Both the position numbers and the translations under genes were made by a program. A DNA stretch of 64,000 nt, taken from contig CAJNOP010000685.1 of the NCBI GenBank assembly GCA_905250075.1, forward strand, positions 47,355 to 111,354, in the 5' to 3' direction. Source of the DNA: Rotaria sp. Silwood1 (taxonomy: Eukaryota; Rotifera; Eurotatoria; Philodinida; Philodinidae). The notes beneath the pieces are model-generated. The model had not been told where the DNA came from. It did not search any database and was given only the letters and a program-made list of their open reading frames with translations. Shown here one piece after another: positions 38,127-49,436 of this stretch (positions within the stretch are counted from its first letter, which is position 1; each line of letters opens with the position of its first letter).

Positions 38127-39735
38127 GGTAACGCACTCACGGTTCGTCAACTTTCGATCCGATTTTTTTAGCAACAACAAAGCATAGGGTCTTGAAACTT
38201 GGAGGATATATGTATGTTATGAAACACTTTAACATGTATGAGTTTCATGCAAATCGATTTTACGGTTTCGCTTTAATACTAAAAATACATGCCGGTAACG
38301 CACTCACAAAAAAGGCCCTCCATTCATTGAGTGTTGTTAGAACGTGTGAAATTTCTGCGAATACTTGAATTGTAAATACAATAGCTATATTGTAATTTAT
38401 AGAGGACAGTTAGGGCTCTCTATATGAAAAATTAGTTTTGAAATTCGTTGAGTTACTGAGAAGTCATACCACTAATATTGGGGTAACGCACTCACGGTTT
38501 GGTAACGCACTCACATTTCGTTTTCTGATCATTTGTTCTTGTTGACTTACTACTTTCTTTCATACTTGCTAGGGTAGAAAAAGCTCAGTTTTCTTTCTTT
38601 TTCGAAGTACTACGAGTTTTCACGTTGAAATACAAATATGGCTCGCTGCGTCTCCCTAGGCTTTAGAGGAGCAGTCGTTAAAAAAGTACATCCTTCATAT
38701 AGTTCTTCAGGACCTTCTGAAATATGCATAAAGTACAAGATGCAACTTCACAGGTTATTCTACTGTTTCTCTGAAGATAACAACGAGCTCTTTACTTTCT
38801 ACTTTTGAACCAAAGTTCTCGCAAAAAAGAACAGGAGCCTTTGAATTTAGACTATCTGGATAGCCCAGGAATGACGCTATCTCGATACATTTTGTATCAA
38901 TTGATTTTATACGTAGTGTTCATCAGGGGAAACCACATGTTCCTCCAGCATTTGCACAAGAGGCTTCCTTTCTGTTAGTGCCAGTTTCTTAAAGTTTTGG
39001 TGAATCCCAAGACGACAAGATTCCTAGCCAAAAGCAGCTTTGCGCGGAGCAGCCGGATCTATCTACTACAAAAATTCTTTCTCAAAAGTATTATGTTATT
39101 TTCGTGATATAGTCTTAATATTCACGAAATAAACTCGTACTTTGTTGGGAATTTCCATTCTTAAAGATCTAATTAATTCTTCTATCTTAGTAACAAAAGT
39201 GTCTTTTCCCGTTTTTTCGACCCTTAAAACTTTTCGAACGAAATATTATTATACAATAAGTTAATATTTAGTTAATTTTGTTTGTTTTATTATTAACGCA
39301 ACATATTTCTTAAAATGCTAGAAGTTGTTGATTATGTTTGAAATGCAAAACCTCTAGGAACAATTCGTTATCGAGTTATGAAGGTCCTTTTTAAACAAAA
39401 TACTGTTATAGTCGATTATTACAGTAATTTTTTGTTACTTTTCTGCGACTGGAAGAATAACTGAATCATCATCAATATAGCGATCACATTAGGATCTGCG
39501 TCATGGGCAAAAACTGAGTATTACCTATCATGAGGTTAAAAAAACATCATATGCTAAAATCTTGGTTGCGTGAGTGCGTTACCAATCTTTTTGTTAACAG
39601 AAAGGAATAACTGAAAAGTAAGGCAACCGTTGGATACCTCGTGAAAAGTTCACGAAGGATCCTGAGCGGTTGGGACAAATTCTCTGTGGTTGTGGCGTGA
39701 AATGAGCTAAGAGTCCTTTTTGGTAACGCACTCAC
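38127..39735. repeat. block with six copies of GGTAACGCACTCAC
   Basis: The exact 14-mer occurs on the plus strand at 38127-38140, 38294-38307, 38482-38495, 38501-38514 and 39722-39735, and on the minus strand at 39570-39583. Between them there is no recognisable gene. A decayed ORF near 38639 (MARCVSLGFRGAVVKK) is not recognised. Dispersed exact motifs like this can be subterminal transposase-binding sites or a target of a DNA-binding protein. Confidence 0.7.
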
Positions 39736-40806
39736 GCTAGAATTTATCAAGTTTTAAGATAACCTCCATGTTCTTCCAACAATTGTGGATCAAATGAAAG
39801 TTGTATGAGAAGAAAGCCCTAACTTCGTACACTCCGAATATATATCACTATTTAATATTCAGTTGCGTTTTCACCCTTTTCCATCATTTTCTTTGTATGT
39901 ACGAAAACAGTAAGAATTTTTGAAAAACACACTAAGCCTGTTTTGTACGTCATTTTTTCAGCTGTGTGAAGAAAAGATAAAATGAAGTACGTTTCTTAAT
40001 ATAGCAAGGTGTGCTCTATAATGTGACATTATTAGCTTCTGAAAATATTCAGCTTCTACTTTAATCACTCTGGTTGACCGTTAGCCGAACAAGCCGTCAA
40101 GCATTCAGAACTGAAGACGTAGCATTGTTGTATTTATTTCGGTTTCATGTCATTGATCCGTGTACACAGTCAGCAATATTTCATAAAGAGCAGAATATTG
40201 AAGAAACCTTCAAGTTTTATCGTGTTCACTCTCGCATTGTCAACACGTCGAGGATATCGTACTTTTTGAAGAAAGGATAGCAGAATAGCTCTAACTTTGG
40301 GCTAACTTGTGGTATGAAGTGCTGCTTACCGATAAATTCAATAGTCCAATATCTTCCCTACAACTAACCTTAGATGTAGCTCTGGGAATAAGACCTGTCT
40401 AAAATAGAATTCTTGCGCTCAATTGCTTAAGCTCTTTGTACACATTAACTAAGCACATATTAGCCACTGAGCTGGTATGTGTCACAACATAGTCAGCATG
40501 CTATCGGACAGATAATCCAAGACAAACGACCTTTAGTGACTTGCGAAGTGTCATTTCATTGCTTGTGACATCAAGGTTTGAACACAGTATTTTGCGATTA
40601 CGTGTCGAACAACATAGCCGCTCAACCATCGCTGTTCTATGCCTTTGAATAGAAAAAGCTGTTAGCGCAATCCCTTGCGGGATTAAAAATGTGAAACACG
40701 ATGGACCTACTGTTACTAATTAAATGGAAATCCTTTTGTTCCATTCCCTTACGACACATTTGTAGCTGACCGTATATTTGATGCTTTACAACTACAATTC
40801 CTGTGC
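39736..40806. other. gene-free stretch
   Basis: No supported gene. Small ORFs at 40074-40280 and elsewhere show no recognisable family. Confidence 0.4.
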
Positions 40807-41308
40807 CACGGTCTGTGATGGGTACCCAGGTTCTCTGCCACGGTCTGTGATGGGTACCTGGATTCTCTGTCACGGTCTGTGATGGGTACCCGGGGTTCTC
40901 TGTCACGGTCTGTGACGGGCACCCGGGGTTCTCTGTCACGGTCTGTGACGGGTACCTGGATTCTCTGTCACGGTCTGTGACGGGTACTCGGGGTTCTCTG
41001 TCACGGTCTGTGACGAGTACCTGAATTCTCTGTCACGGTCTGTGACGAGTACCTGGACTCTCTGCCACGGTCTGTGATGGGTACCTGAATTCTCTGTCAC
41101 GGTCTGTGACGGGTACCTGGATTCTCTGTCACGGTCNNNNNNNNNNTGTCACGGTCTGTGACGGGTACCTGGATTCTCTGTCACGGTCTGTGACGGGCAC
41201 CCGGCGTTCTCTGTCACGGTCTGTGACGGGTACCTGAATTCTCTGTCACGGTCTGTGATGGGTATGGATTTTCTCTGTCACGGTCTGTGGGGGGGGAGGG
41301 GGGGGGTG
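40807..41308. repeat. 32-33 bp minisatellite ending in a G-run
   Basis: About 15 tandem copies of a unit that reads CACGGTCTGTGACGGGTACC and then TGGATTCTCTGT, with period 32 or 33. A 10-N gap (41137-41146) interrupts the array, so the copy number is uncertain. The last unit degenerates into a G-rich run (41288-41308). The core CACGGTCTGTG is partly palindromic. Confidence 0.9.
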
Positions 41309-41811
41309 GGTGCAAAATTTCTACCCTATACACTTCAACACTCCTTTCAGATCGTGTTTCACAAAAAGATCAGGGCAGCGATTGAGCATCTTTGATTTCG
41401 ATGTGTATGAATATCGAACATGTAAATAGTGACAAAAGTCAATTGATCAAATACAAAAGACTTACGACCTCTGCTAATTTCACCCATAGTTGTTCGCACC
41501 ATAGCTAGTTGAAGTTCACCTTGAAAATCAACCACGAACGCCGCCACTACAGCATTCTTCGCTAGGTTTCGGTCAATATAATCAAAACTTCTCTTTCATA
41601 AGAGAGCCATCGATAGCAAATGCTTTGAACTTGGACTATTGGCTTGAGTCAATAGAAAAGTTTTTTTTTTGTAAATATCTTGAATGCTTTTGATTAGGAA
41701 ATCGAATTGCTTGTTGTAAGAGGAATATTTCTTACGATAAATATTAATCAAAGCATGGATTTGATATGAGAAAGATATTCTACCATGAATATATTAGTAT
41801 GTAATGTATAA
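41309..41811. other. gene-free stretch
   Basis: An open minus-strand frame at about 41359-41590 (AKNAVVAAFVVDFQGELQ) is unrecognised and lacks clear splice partners. Confidence 0.35.
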
Positions 41812-41882
41812 GGCTTAGTGTTCCAGTGGTAGGATGTTTGCTTTGGAAGCAAGCGGCTCAGGTTCGATTCCTGACTAGGCTC
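41812..41882 (+). tRNA. tRNA-Pro (anticodon UGG)
   Basis: A cloverleaf can be drawn. The acceptor stem is GGCTTAG with CTAGGCT (two G-U pairs), the D arm TCC/GGA has a GTGGT loop, the anticodon stem TTTGC/GCAAG closes loop TTTGGAA (anticodon TGG), and the T arm TCAGG/CCTGA closes TTCGATT. The B box GGTTCGATTCC is perfect, and a T-run at ~41885 gives a Pol III terminator. The variable loop is 4 nt and the D stem is short, so a weakened gene is possible. Confidence 0.75.
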
Positions 41883-41884
41883 GA

Positions 41885-41891
41885 CTTTTTT
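41885..41891 (+). terminator. Pol III T-run terminator
   Basis: A run of seven T residues follows the tRNA discriminator base by three nucleotides. Confidence 0.6.
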
Positions 41892-42377
41892 TCCTTCAGT
41901 ATTCTTTTTAATCTGCGCGTGCAGTTAGAGTTAAACTTTGTATGATAGACATTTTTTCCGATATATTTAACCATTGCTGTACAGCACAGTGAATAGAGTC
42001 TCAATTCTATAAAGAGTTACGAATCGGTATAAGATCGCATGTACTGTCGATCTCTCTTTCGTGATGCAATGACATAAAGAAATGAGTCACATTTCAGCGA
42101 GAGAAAGAAAGTAAATCTTTTTTATTTCAAATTCTATCTCTCTGTAGAATCGCTTATTGTTCAATGCGGTGCCACTAGCATAGAGACAGAACAAGTGATT
42201 CATATCAATTTATAACTGTCCGTTGGATAATAACATAATTAACGGCTTTTACTTAATCCTTTTAAAATTGACCACACTTTATGAGAAGACTTAAAACGAT
42301 AGAAAAAAAGATTGTGACCATCCAAAATAGAATTTTAACTTCACGCTTAATGTAAAAAGTTGCGACAGAAAAAAAAG

Positions 42378-42446
42378 AGCCCCGGCTAGGAATCGAACCT
42401 GAGCTGCTGCATCCGATTGGACTGTTTGGAAATCATATGGATAATG
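42378..42446 (-). pseudogene. tRNA-like 3' half
   Basis: The minus strand has CTCAGGTTCGATTCC (a B box identical to that of the tRNA at 41812), then TAGCCGGGGCTC and a T-run. The upstream part does not fold into matching acceptor and D arms. This is a decayed tRNA or tRNA-derived fragment. Confidence 0.45.
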
Positions 42447-43159
42447 GCGAGAAAAGAAAGGCAAGCCGAATGAATCATATTCTTCGATGTTTTGTCACAG
42501 CATAACTATCTTCAGAGGCAGAGAATGGACTCAAAGCCGTGAAAAAATTGTGTATGCCGCCTTGAAAGAGCCTCAAAACTAACATTCTACCATTAGAATA
42601 CTGAGCTTCATGCGTTATATCTCTCAACTGCTTCGATCATTCGAGTTCGATCACATTGCAAAGGATAGAGGCCTTCTTATACTATAAACTCATTCTATGT
42701 CATCGATACAAGCACAATCTATAGGAGCATCATAGAGTAGATATCGCTCAAAATATGAAAAAGTACTTGTTCGAAAAAGTGACACTTTTTATCTTTTCGT
42801 ATCAAAAGTATACAGCCTTAAGCTGACTTCTCTAAAAGAAAATTCTCATCTAAGCATATCTTCTGACATCATAATATCGCCGAAAACCTACTGGGGATAC
42901 ACACTTTATGAATCAACATGAACAATTATTAATATACCCCCTTACGGTCATGTTCTGCTAGTTCAAATTTGAAAATCCGAAAACGTGATTCTAGTTGAAA
43001 AAAATATCCACTCTATTTCCTAACTATTGCTGGGTGTTCAGATCGTGAATATTATCTGATAATAAACATTTTAATTCCATTTTCTACTGAGCTAAGAAAT
43101 GAAAAGAACTAGCAAGAAAAATCGTTTTCAAATTATCATCGAACGTTCAAAGATCTATG
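42447..43159. other. gene-free stretch
   Basis: Nothing supported is seen. Confidence 0.4.
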
Positions 43160-44260
43160 CAAGTTTTTGATTGAGGATCAAAAGAGTGTTAATCTTCATG
43201 GATTGTTTGTGAAGCAAGTGTGAGTTCGTGCTGGCATTCTTTCTTAGCACATGTCGAACACATATTGTAGCATTCACAAGTGGAACAAGTCTATCGTCGA
43301 CCAATAATTGGATTGATTTTGCATCCGTCGCAAGGTATAAATTCCCATATAAACTTATGTGGAAGACAAGGAGGAACGTTTTCACCTCTTGATCAAAATT
43401 GGATAGCTTCGAATTCTTTGCGAACAATATCGAAACGATCGTTACGCGTTAATATGTTCCCATCATTTAGTAAAATAATGAGTGTTGGAATGCCTAAAAA
43501 ACACTAACTGAAAGTTCGATGGCTGGAGTAGAAACAGTTTCGATTAACCTCAACAGCAAAAGTAGGCTTGAAGAAGCCAACCATAGTTGAGAGGTACTGC
43601 AAGCCACGGCACTTTTGAATGCTACGTGTTGAACGATTCATGGTCACAATTATGGAAGACAAACACAGTGGAGAAAGGCATTGATTTAAGTTGACTTTCT
43701 TCATAGTATTTGGTAAGCTTATGTGTAAAGATTCGACATGGCGAGCATCAGTGAGTCGAAAAATAGAGACCGACGCTTTTAACACCGGTTTCTCATAGAG
43801 ACTTGGTCTCCAAAGTTTCACCAGTTTTTGTAGCTAGTCAACGAGGCATTTCTTGAAAAAGTTTCTGTAATGAATAGTCTTTGTTTGACATAAGATATTC
43901 AATAGTACCATGCTCGTGTGATTTATTCGGAACACATTCTTCACATAAATTATAAAGACAATCAAGAAAAGGGCAACCGAATCGTGGATCCACAATCGGC
44001 TGTATATAACAGTGATTGCACGATTTACCTTGCGATATCAGCTCTCCGTCATGAGCTTCACGCGACCAGAATAAACATTTGCCATCACATCAGGTTCGTA
44101 AATCTTTGTCGCTAGTGCTCAGTGCTTCTTCGATGCCGAGTAAAGTTAGTGTTTCTTCCGTAGCAGACAGAATAAATAAAGAGATGATTTATTTAGCATT
44201 GAACTTTTCAACCAGTTTCTTCGAACGATCTCGAGCCGAGAAAGAAACCACATTCAGCTA
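43160..44260 (-). pseudogene. nucleoredoxin-like pseudogene (ZZ - thioredoxin - ZZ)
   Basis: In minus-strand order: a ZZ zinc finger at ~44010-43880 (CNHCYIQPIV, CEECVPNKSHEH), then a nucleoredoxin/tryparedoxin-type thioredoxin fold at ~43790-43430 (VGLYFSTH, CSPCR, FTHKLTKYYEE, VPWLAVP, GIPTLIILLNDG), then a second ZZ finger at ~43350-43165 (IPCDGCKINPIIG, CSTCECYNMCSTC). At least two expected Trp codons read TGA: 43748-43750 at the active site (expected WCxxC) and 43393-43395 in the usual FPW position. A Tyr position reads TAG (complement of 43291-43293). It is therefore a disabled copy of a redox protein. Confidence 0.75.
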
Positions 44261-45290
44261 GACAAAGTTGTCAACTCAAAACCTGAACTTAGAAAATATT
44301 GCCGTTCTTCAGTCTATTACTACTTTCGACGTTGAAAAAAGAAAGATACTTCAGTTTCTTACGTAAGTCAACAAGATTTATTCTAACTTTTCGGTAGCCG
44401 ATTATCAAATCAAAGGTCATTACATACGAGGAAAATGTGTCGATTTAAACAAGAATCAATAAAACTTAGTCCAGTTCGTTGTTTAGGCTAGCATGAAATG
44501 TTTTCTTATAGATTTCCATGTATTTGTATTTCCAACGATGTACTTCAATTTATCATCTGTCCGCTGTTTACGAATCGAAATTCCATTCCAATTGTGATAC
44601 GACTAACAAGAACACGAATCCGCCCTTTCAGTACGAATGATATCGAACTGTTCATGATAGCTTATATCGAAATTAATTTTTGTACTTGCGGGTGGAAAAG
44701 TTCGATGCATATTTCAATTTATTGTTCATGAACTGTATTGAAAATTTCAAAACGATTCTTTATTCAATATTTCAAATTTTTCTCATTCCAAATAATATTA
44801 AAGAGGAAAACTTGTCAGGACATTATTGCGTAGAAAAAAGAGAGAAAATTATCTGCCCATGTTTGGAAGATATTTTTATCCTATTTAAAAGAAGAATCAG
44901 ATAACTAACAACACGATTGTTCAAGGTAATGATGCCGTCATATATTTTTGAAAGTAGTTCACTCGTAGGTTAATGAGAAATAGCATAATCAATGGATCCT
45001 AAGACTTAAACTCATTGATATTATCGGTGTTCTTTTGTGAAAACATATCGGAACAAACGTTTATTAAGCGACAATCGAGGTGATTTAAAAGACACAATAC
45101 TGCATGAGATCAAAGTAGCTATGTATTTATTGAAAATGTTATACGCTATTCGTGAGAGATCGCAACAAATGTCGAATGTGAACATTGAGATCAGAGGAAG
45201 CACTCTTGGGCAGCATGTGTTAACTTTTGTCAAAAAAAATTGCCGATAGTAGCTATCATTTGAAAAAGAATGGTTCATGAAAATTTGTGT
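44261..45290. other. unresolved stretch between redox pseudogenes
   Basis: Several short ORFs on both strands, none recognised. It may contain more decayed exons of the same family or an unrelated insertion. Confidence 0.35.
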
Positions 45291-45990
45291 CTAATGAGCT
45301 TTCGCGGAACACATTTGAAAAAAGAATTTTACGACGCCTTGCATCCATATAAAGATTTCGAAAGTATTTAGCATAAAAACAATAACTGCATGGTATGGTT
45401 GGATAGATAGGATGGATAACCTACCCGAGTAAGGTATAGCCTTCCAAGGCATAATTTGAGGATATTCATCGAAAGATTTTTGGTTTTCATCCAAAGAGAC
45501 AAATAAAAGTACAATATCGAATTGATCTTTCAATTCATCACGAAGATTGTTGTAGCATCAAGCTAGTTTTGTTGTAAAACGGCGATTAGGATTAGATTCA
45601 CACCAAAGAGCTCTGAATGAAGGATTCACATTGGAATAAAAATAGTCAGCTGCTTAATTACCCGAAATAGATTGCTAAAGTCTTGTTCTTCCGTTCACTG
45701 ACGAGCACTTGCTTGTAAGTTTGCTCAGTTTGATCTGCATTGATATGGATCAAGCTTTCACCCAACGAATCACTTGAAGTCTCTACCATGTTTTTCATAT
45801 ACCTATCGTGAAACAAGAAAAACCGTCAAACATACTTTCTGTTCTGCATTTTATATAGAAAACAAAATGAGGCGATTGCTGTTGCCAATCGATGATGAAA
45901 AGTGCATTTATTCTTTTTCATTTGCCAATAGTTCTACTGGCAAAATATTTCCAAAAGCATGATTCAGAATAATTGTTTTCAACGCATACT
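45291..45990 (-). pseudogene. nucleoredoxin-like pseudogene fragment (second copy)
   Basis: The minus strand shows KTLAIYFG, then RRFTTKLA, then FDIVLLFVSLDENQKSFDEY and QIMPWKAIPY, the expected order of a nucleoredoxin-type thioredoxin domain (EIVFVSSDRDEKSFDEY...MPWLALPF). The CxxC active-site region is disrupted by a short insertion, and stops occur before and within it. Whether this is the 5' half of the pseudogene at 43.2-44.3 kb or a tandem copy cannot be decided. Confidence 0.65.
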
Positions 45991-46338
45991 GCCTCCTCCT
46001 AGAAGAGAAACTCTGTAGTGAATGTGTTTGTGTCAGTGTGAAACATTTTTCAAGCATAAAATTCAGTGCACCAGTTTGATAATTGACGATGAGTCACATT
46101 GGCGACAAATACAACAACCGGTTGTGATTTTTCTGTTAACAATCTCATCATTTAATTAGTTTAAACAAATACATACTATTGTCGAAGGTATAATTAAGAT
46201 TGACAAGACAATCTATCAAGAATAAGTCTTGTTTTTGAAGCTACCATGAAAATTTTCAAGTTTATATAAGTGTCTTTTCGGGTACCTCGCCTATATCTCT
46301 ATATCTAAATAGCTGCGGTTCAATTCAAAGTCATTGAG
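45991..46338. other. gene-free stretch
   Basis: Nothing supported is seen. Confidence 0.35.
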
Positions 46339-46412
46339 TGGGAGGATGTAGATGTGAATGTGGGATTTGCGTGAGATGTTCTCTTTATCCATATTCACAC
46401 ACACCCACACTC
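46339..46412. repeat. telomere-like hairpin
   Basis: GTGGGAGGATGTAGATGTGA, a loop, then CACACACACCCACACTC. Degenerate but same polarity as the others. Confidence 0.65.
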
Positions 46413-47149
46413 AGTATGCAAGCTGCCATTCATGGATTGAATGATGTTATACAACAAACTGACCGAATGTCAGTGGACTCAACTGATCTCAATCAGTCAT
46501 CAATTATTGTTATGAGTTCATCCGACGTTCCGCCAGTTTCATCAGCAACTGAACTAATTGGCGTCTCGCCTTTATCATTTTGTCTGCAGAAAAAAATCTG
46601 TTGTCAGCTGTCGAAAAGATTGTTGAAAAGTTCTTTACTCAGACAACAAAAAATTACGAATAAAAAAAGTCTTTTATCTCGAGAGTTCGGCAGCAGCGTA
46701 TCCGATCTCGACGAGTTAGCATTAACTAGCATAAAAAAAACAAAGCAAAAATGAGAAAAATATCCAAGAACCAAATCGTAGCCGAAATTCTTTGAATATA
46801 TTCATTTCAGAACATAACAGTCACTTATCCAATGACGAACACCCGATCCAAATCATGAATCAGTCAGTTGATAATTCCATCATTTCTAGTAATTTATTAG
46901 TAGGCCACGATTTTTCTACTATTAACAATTTGCCATCATTTTACTCAAACAACAATATTATAATTTCTAGAAAATTTAACAACAATAAATATGTTGCAAT
47001 TTCATCAATGTTCTCGATATTTACCACGATGAGAACCATAGAATAATTGTGCTCAATGTAACATTGTTATCTGCTGGCAATGAATTGGTTTTAGCGATGG
47101 TTCAAGTTCTATTTGTTATGCGTGTCGAAAGAAGAACCTATTACAACAA
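46413..47149 (+). other. Ser-rich open frames between two hairpins, not recognised
   Basis: A plus-strand frame open to 46754 (VDSTDLNQSSIIVMSSSDVP, then a basic KKICCQLSKRLLKSSLL) and another from 46792 to 47046 look like low-complexity coding sequence. No family, start context or splice pattern supports a gene. The block is bracketed by telomere-like hairpins. Confidence 0.3.
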
Positions 47150-47254
47150 GGGTGGGGTGAGTGTGGGTGTGGATGTGAGATGTCGAAAGTCAAAAGAAGA
47201 GACTCACACTCGAAATCCAGACCCACCCACATCCATACTACGACATCCACACCC
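47150..47254. repeat. telomere-like hairpin
   Basis: GGGTGGGGTGAGTGTGGGTG, a loop, then two C-rich blocks, ACCCACCCACATCC and ATCCACACCC. Confidence 0.75.
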
Positions 47255-47612
47255 ATTTCTTGAAGACTCTTACGATAAGATTCTTACCATTTGCAGAAAA
47301 TAATTTTTTGAATCGATATGTGAAAAAATTACTGATCGATCTTATAAGAATAACAAGAAAGCCAATTTTTAGTGGTTCCATGTAAAATGGCTAAGAATCT
47401 GCAATTACCCCATGCCATACGATCGTTGTCTGCAATTACCTCACTCTAATTTAGCTCGTTGATCCGAAAAAAATAAAGCAGAAAGCACATGCATATACGT
47501 AAGAAGAATCATCCAATGCAATTGAAAACACAATTAGGTATCAGATGAGTTTCTTTAGTTCTGAGTTTTGATAAAATTAATTTATATGTTGAGAGGAAAT
47601 AATTTTAAATTA

Positions 47613-47670
47613 AGGTATAGGCGTATGCGTATGTGGGTATGGGTGAAGCTAATGACGATGAACCCCCACA
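47613..47670. repeat. short degenerate telomere-like hairpin
   Basis: GGTATAGGCGTATGCGTATG and GGGTATGGGTG, followed by AACCCCCACATTC. Confidence 0.45.
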
Positions 47671-47797
47671 TTCTTAGAACCGAATCTTGTCTCTCACAAA
47701 TCAGAAGTAAAGTTCAGTCACAATTCCAAATTTTTTGATTTTCAGATTGAAAAAAATTTCAGCTCTTCATACATTAGTAGATATATTGAAGTCAAAT

Positions 47798-48254
47798 TCA
47801 AAGCATATCACAAATCTTCTGCAAATGATCGATGTAATCTGGATCAATAGGTCCATCCTCCTGAATCTCGCTAAGCATAGAATAAATTTCAAGGGTCGAA
47901 GATACAACAGAGTCCAATGATTTGGCTTCTAGCACGTACTGTTCAATTTCATGGAGCCTATCAACAATTGACGCTTGTAGTTCTGTTTTTCTCGTATACA
48001 GTATTTGTTGCTTTTCTTCAATAGTGTCACGTCGTTGTCTGCTTTCGGAACAAATTGATCCACCATTTACAACAGTCGAAGTGTATGTATCATCCCAAGA
48101 ATTTGAATAGTTTTCAATACGTTCTTTGGTGTCTTGCCAATCAGCAAGTTGACGATAAATGATACGCAGTTCGAAGAGCTCATTTCGAAGTTGGTTGATT
48201 AATTTTCTCAGCACTAAAATAAGTTTTGAAGATGCAAGGTTTCGAAACTCTTCG
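47798..48254 (-). CDS. coiled-coil exon, possible 3' exon of the UBA-GTPase gene
   Basis: An open frame of ~152 codons, strongly helical and heptad-like (LRKLINQLRNELFELRIIYR, IEEKQQILYTRKTELQASIV), ends with TGA at 47798. It has no ATG near its start; AGCTCTAG-type sequence before 48254 provides a 3' splice site. The exon needs an upstream exon ending in phase 2. Using the donor AC/GTACAT at 49606 of the GTPase gene at 49437-50751 would join it in frame and give a 471-residue protein with the G domain followed by a coiled coil, as in the paralog at 59 kb. The ~1.35-kb intron would then contain the transposon at 48520-49097. Confidence 0.5.
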
Positions 48255-48519
48255 CTAGAGTTCAACGATTACTGAAGAACATATGATTTCCAACACATAT
48301 GAATCAAAAGAGTTTTTGGAGACGGTTTGGGTTTCTATCTCAATCTCACTCTATTTATGATGGAATACTTCGCACTGTCTTCACAAAACCTTAATGAGTC
48401 CTTTCATTACCAATTTGAAAATTTTTCAAGATGACAGACAGAAATCTTCTATTGAAGCATACTGATAAGTTGATGCTAGTCGCACTATTTATTTAACTCA
48501 TCAGCATAAAATATAACTA

Positions 48520-49097
48520 CAGGGTATCTGAAAAGTAACTTCCTGCTTTAGATTCTTTATTACTCTCAGACAACAAAAGATATTATAACGATTCTTTAAC
48601 TGTTTTGAAGCATGTGTCATGCCATTTTGTTGTAGATGAAGCAAGCTGATTGATCGTTTGACTGTCTAAGATTTAAAAGAATTAACAGAATGGATCTGTA
48701 CTGTTCGAAACAATGCTCTACAAGAACTTTTGAAGAAGTCAACGAACAACGAGCAAGTTCGATTATAAAAGTGTAGGACAACGGAGGGATCTGTGTAGAA
48801 ATTTGAGACATGATATGTTATAGTATTATGTACACTTCGGAACAGTAAAAAAGTTGTCATAGTATGTTTTCTTGTATAAAAATAATAAACTACTCAAAAT
48901 AATGAGTTATTTTAAGACATATCCTAGATGAAATTCGTGCTTGATCTTAAAGAGTCAAAGGATAAATCGGCTTGTTTCATTTACAATAAAATTCATTGAC
49001 ATATGCTTAAAAAAGTGAAAAAAATCGTTATGATATCTTCTGTTGCTTGAGAGTAATAAAAAAATTCAAAATAGGGAGTTACTTTTCAGACACCCTG
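48520..49097. mobile_element. 578-bp mariner/Tc1-like element with ~58-bp TIRs
   Basis: The ends are CAGGGTATCTGAAAAGTAAC (48520) and the complement of CAGGGTGTCTGAAAAGTAAC (ending 49097). The inverted repeats continue for ~58 bp (48520-48577 against 49040-49097). The interior has only broken frames. A degenerate transposase remnant is possible but not shown. The target duplication is not clear. Confidence 0.75.
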
Positions 49098-49436
49098 TTT
49101 AAATCATGCTATCATGGTTCATGTTTTTGCCAATATATACAATCTGTCACGAATCAATGAATAAGTAGTTTAAACTCTGACGTGTACAAGGTTCTATGTA
49201 AGCTTGTATAGCTTTTATAAGAGTAGTCCCATATTAGCCTCTGCTGCCTGCATGCCACATGCCATCATGCTTGTACTTGCACAGTCTTTTCTTCGACTAT
49301 CTAATGTGGTTCTCATTTCCCCAGTCGTCTGTGTTTTTCTTTCTTTTCTTTCACTTCCGAAAACGATGCATGCACGCTGATTATGGCCGGTGGATGATGT
49401 TTGTTTTTTCCCGAGCAAGACAACATAGAGGAGAGG

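Noticed and set aside
40637-40939. Minus-strand ORF with TENPGYPSQTV repeats
   Set aside because: Comes from the 32-33 bp minisatellite; the period is not a multiple of three throughout, so the frame is not kept.
41812-41882. Minus-strand tRNA (Trp or Gly anticodon) at the same place
   Set aside because: A and B boxes, the T-loop and the T-run terminator are all in order only on the plus strand.
43160-44260. TGA read as Trp (altered genetic code)
   Set aside because: Intact genes nearby end at TGA or TAA, and the same region also has TAG and frame problems, so decay is simpler.
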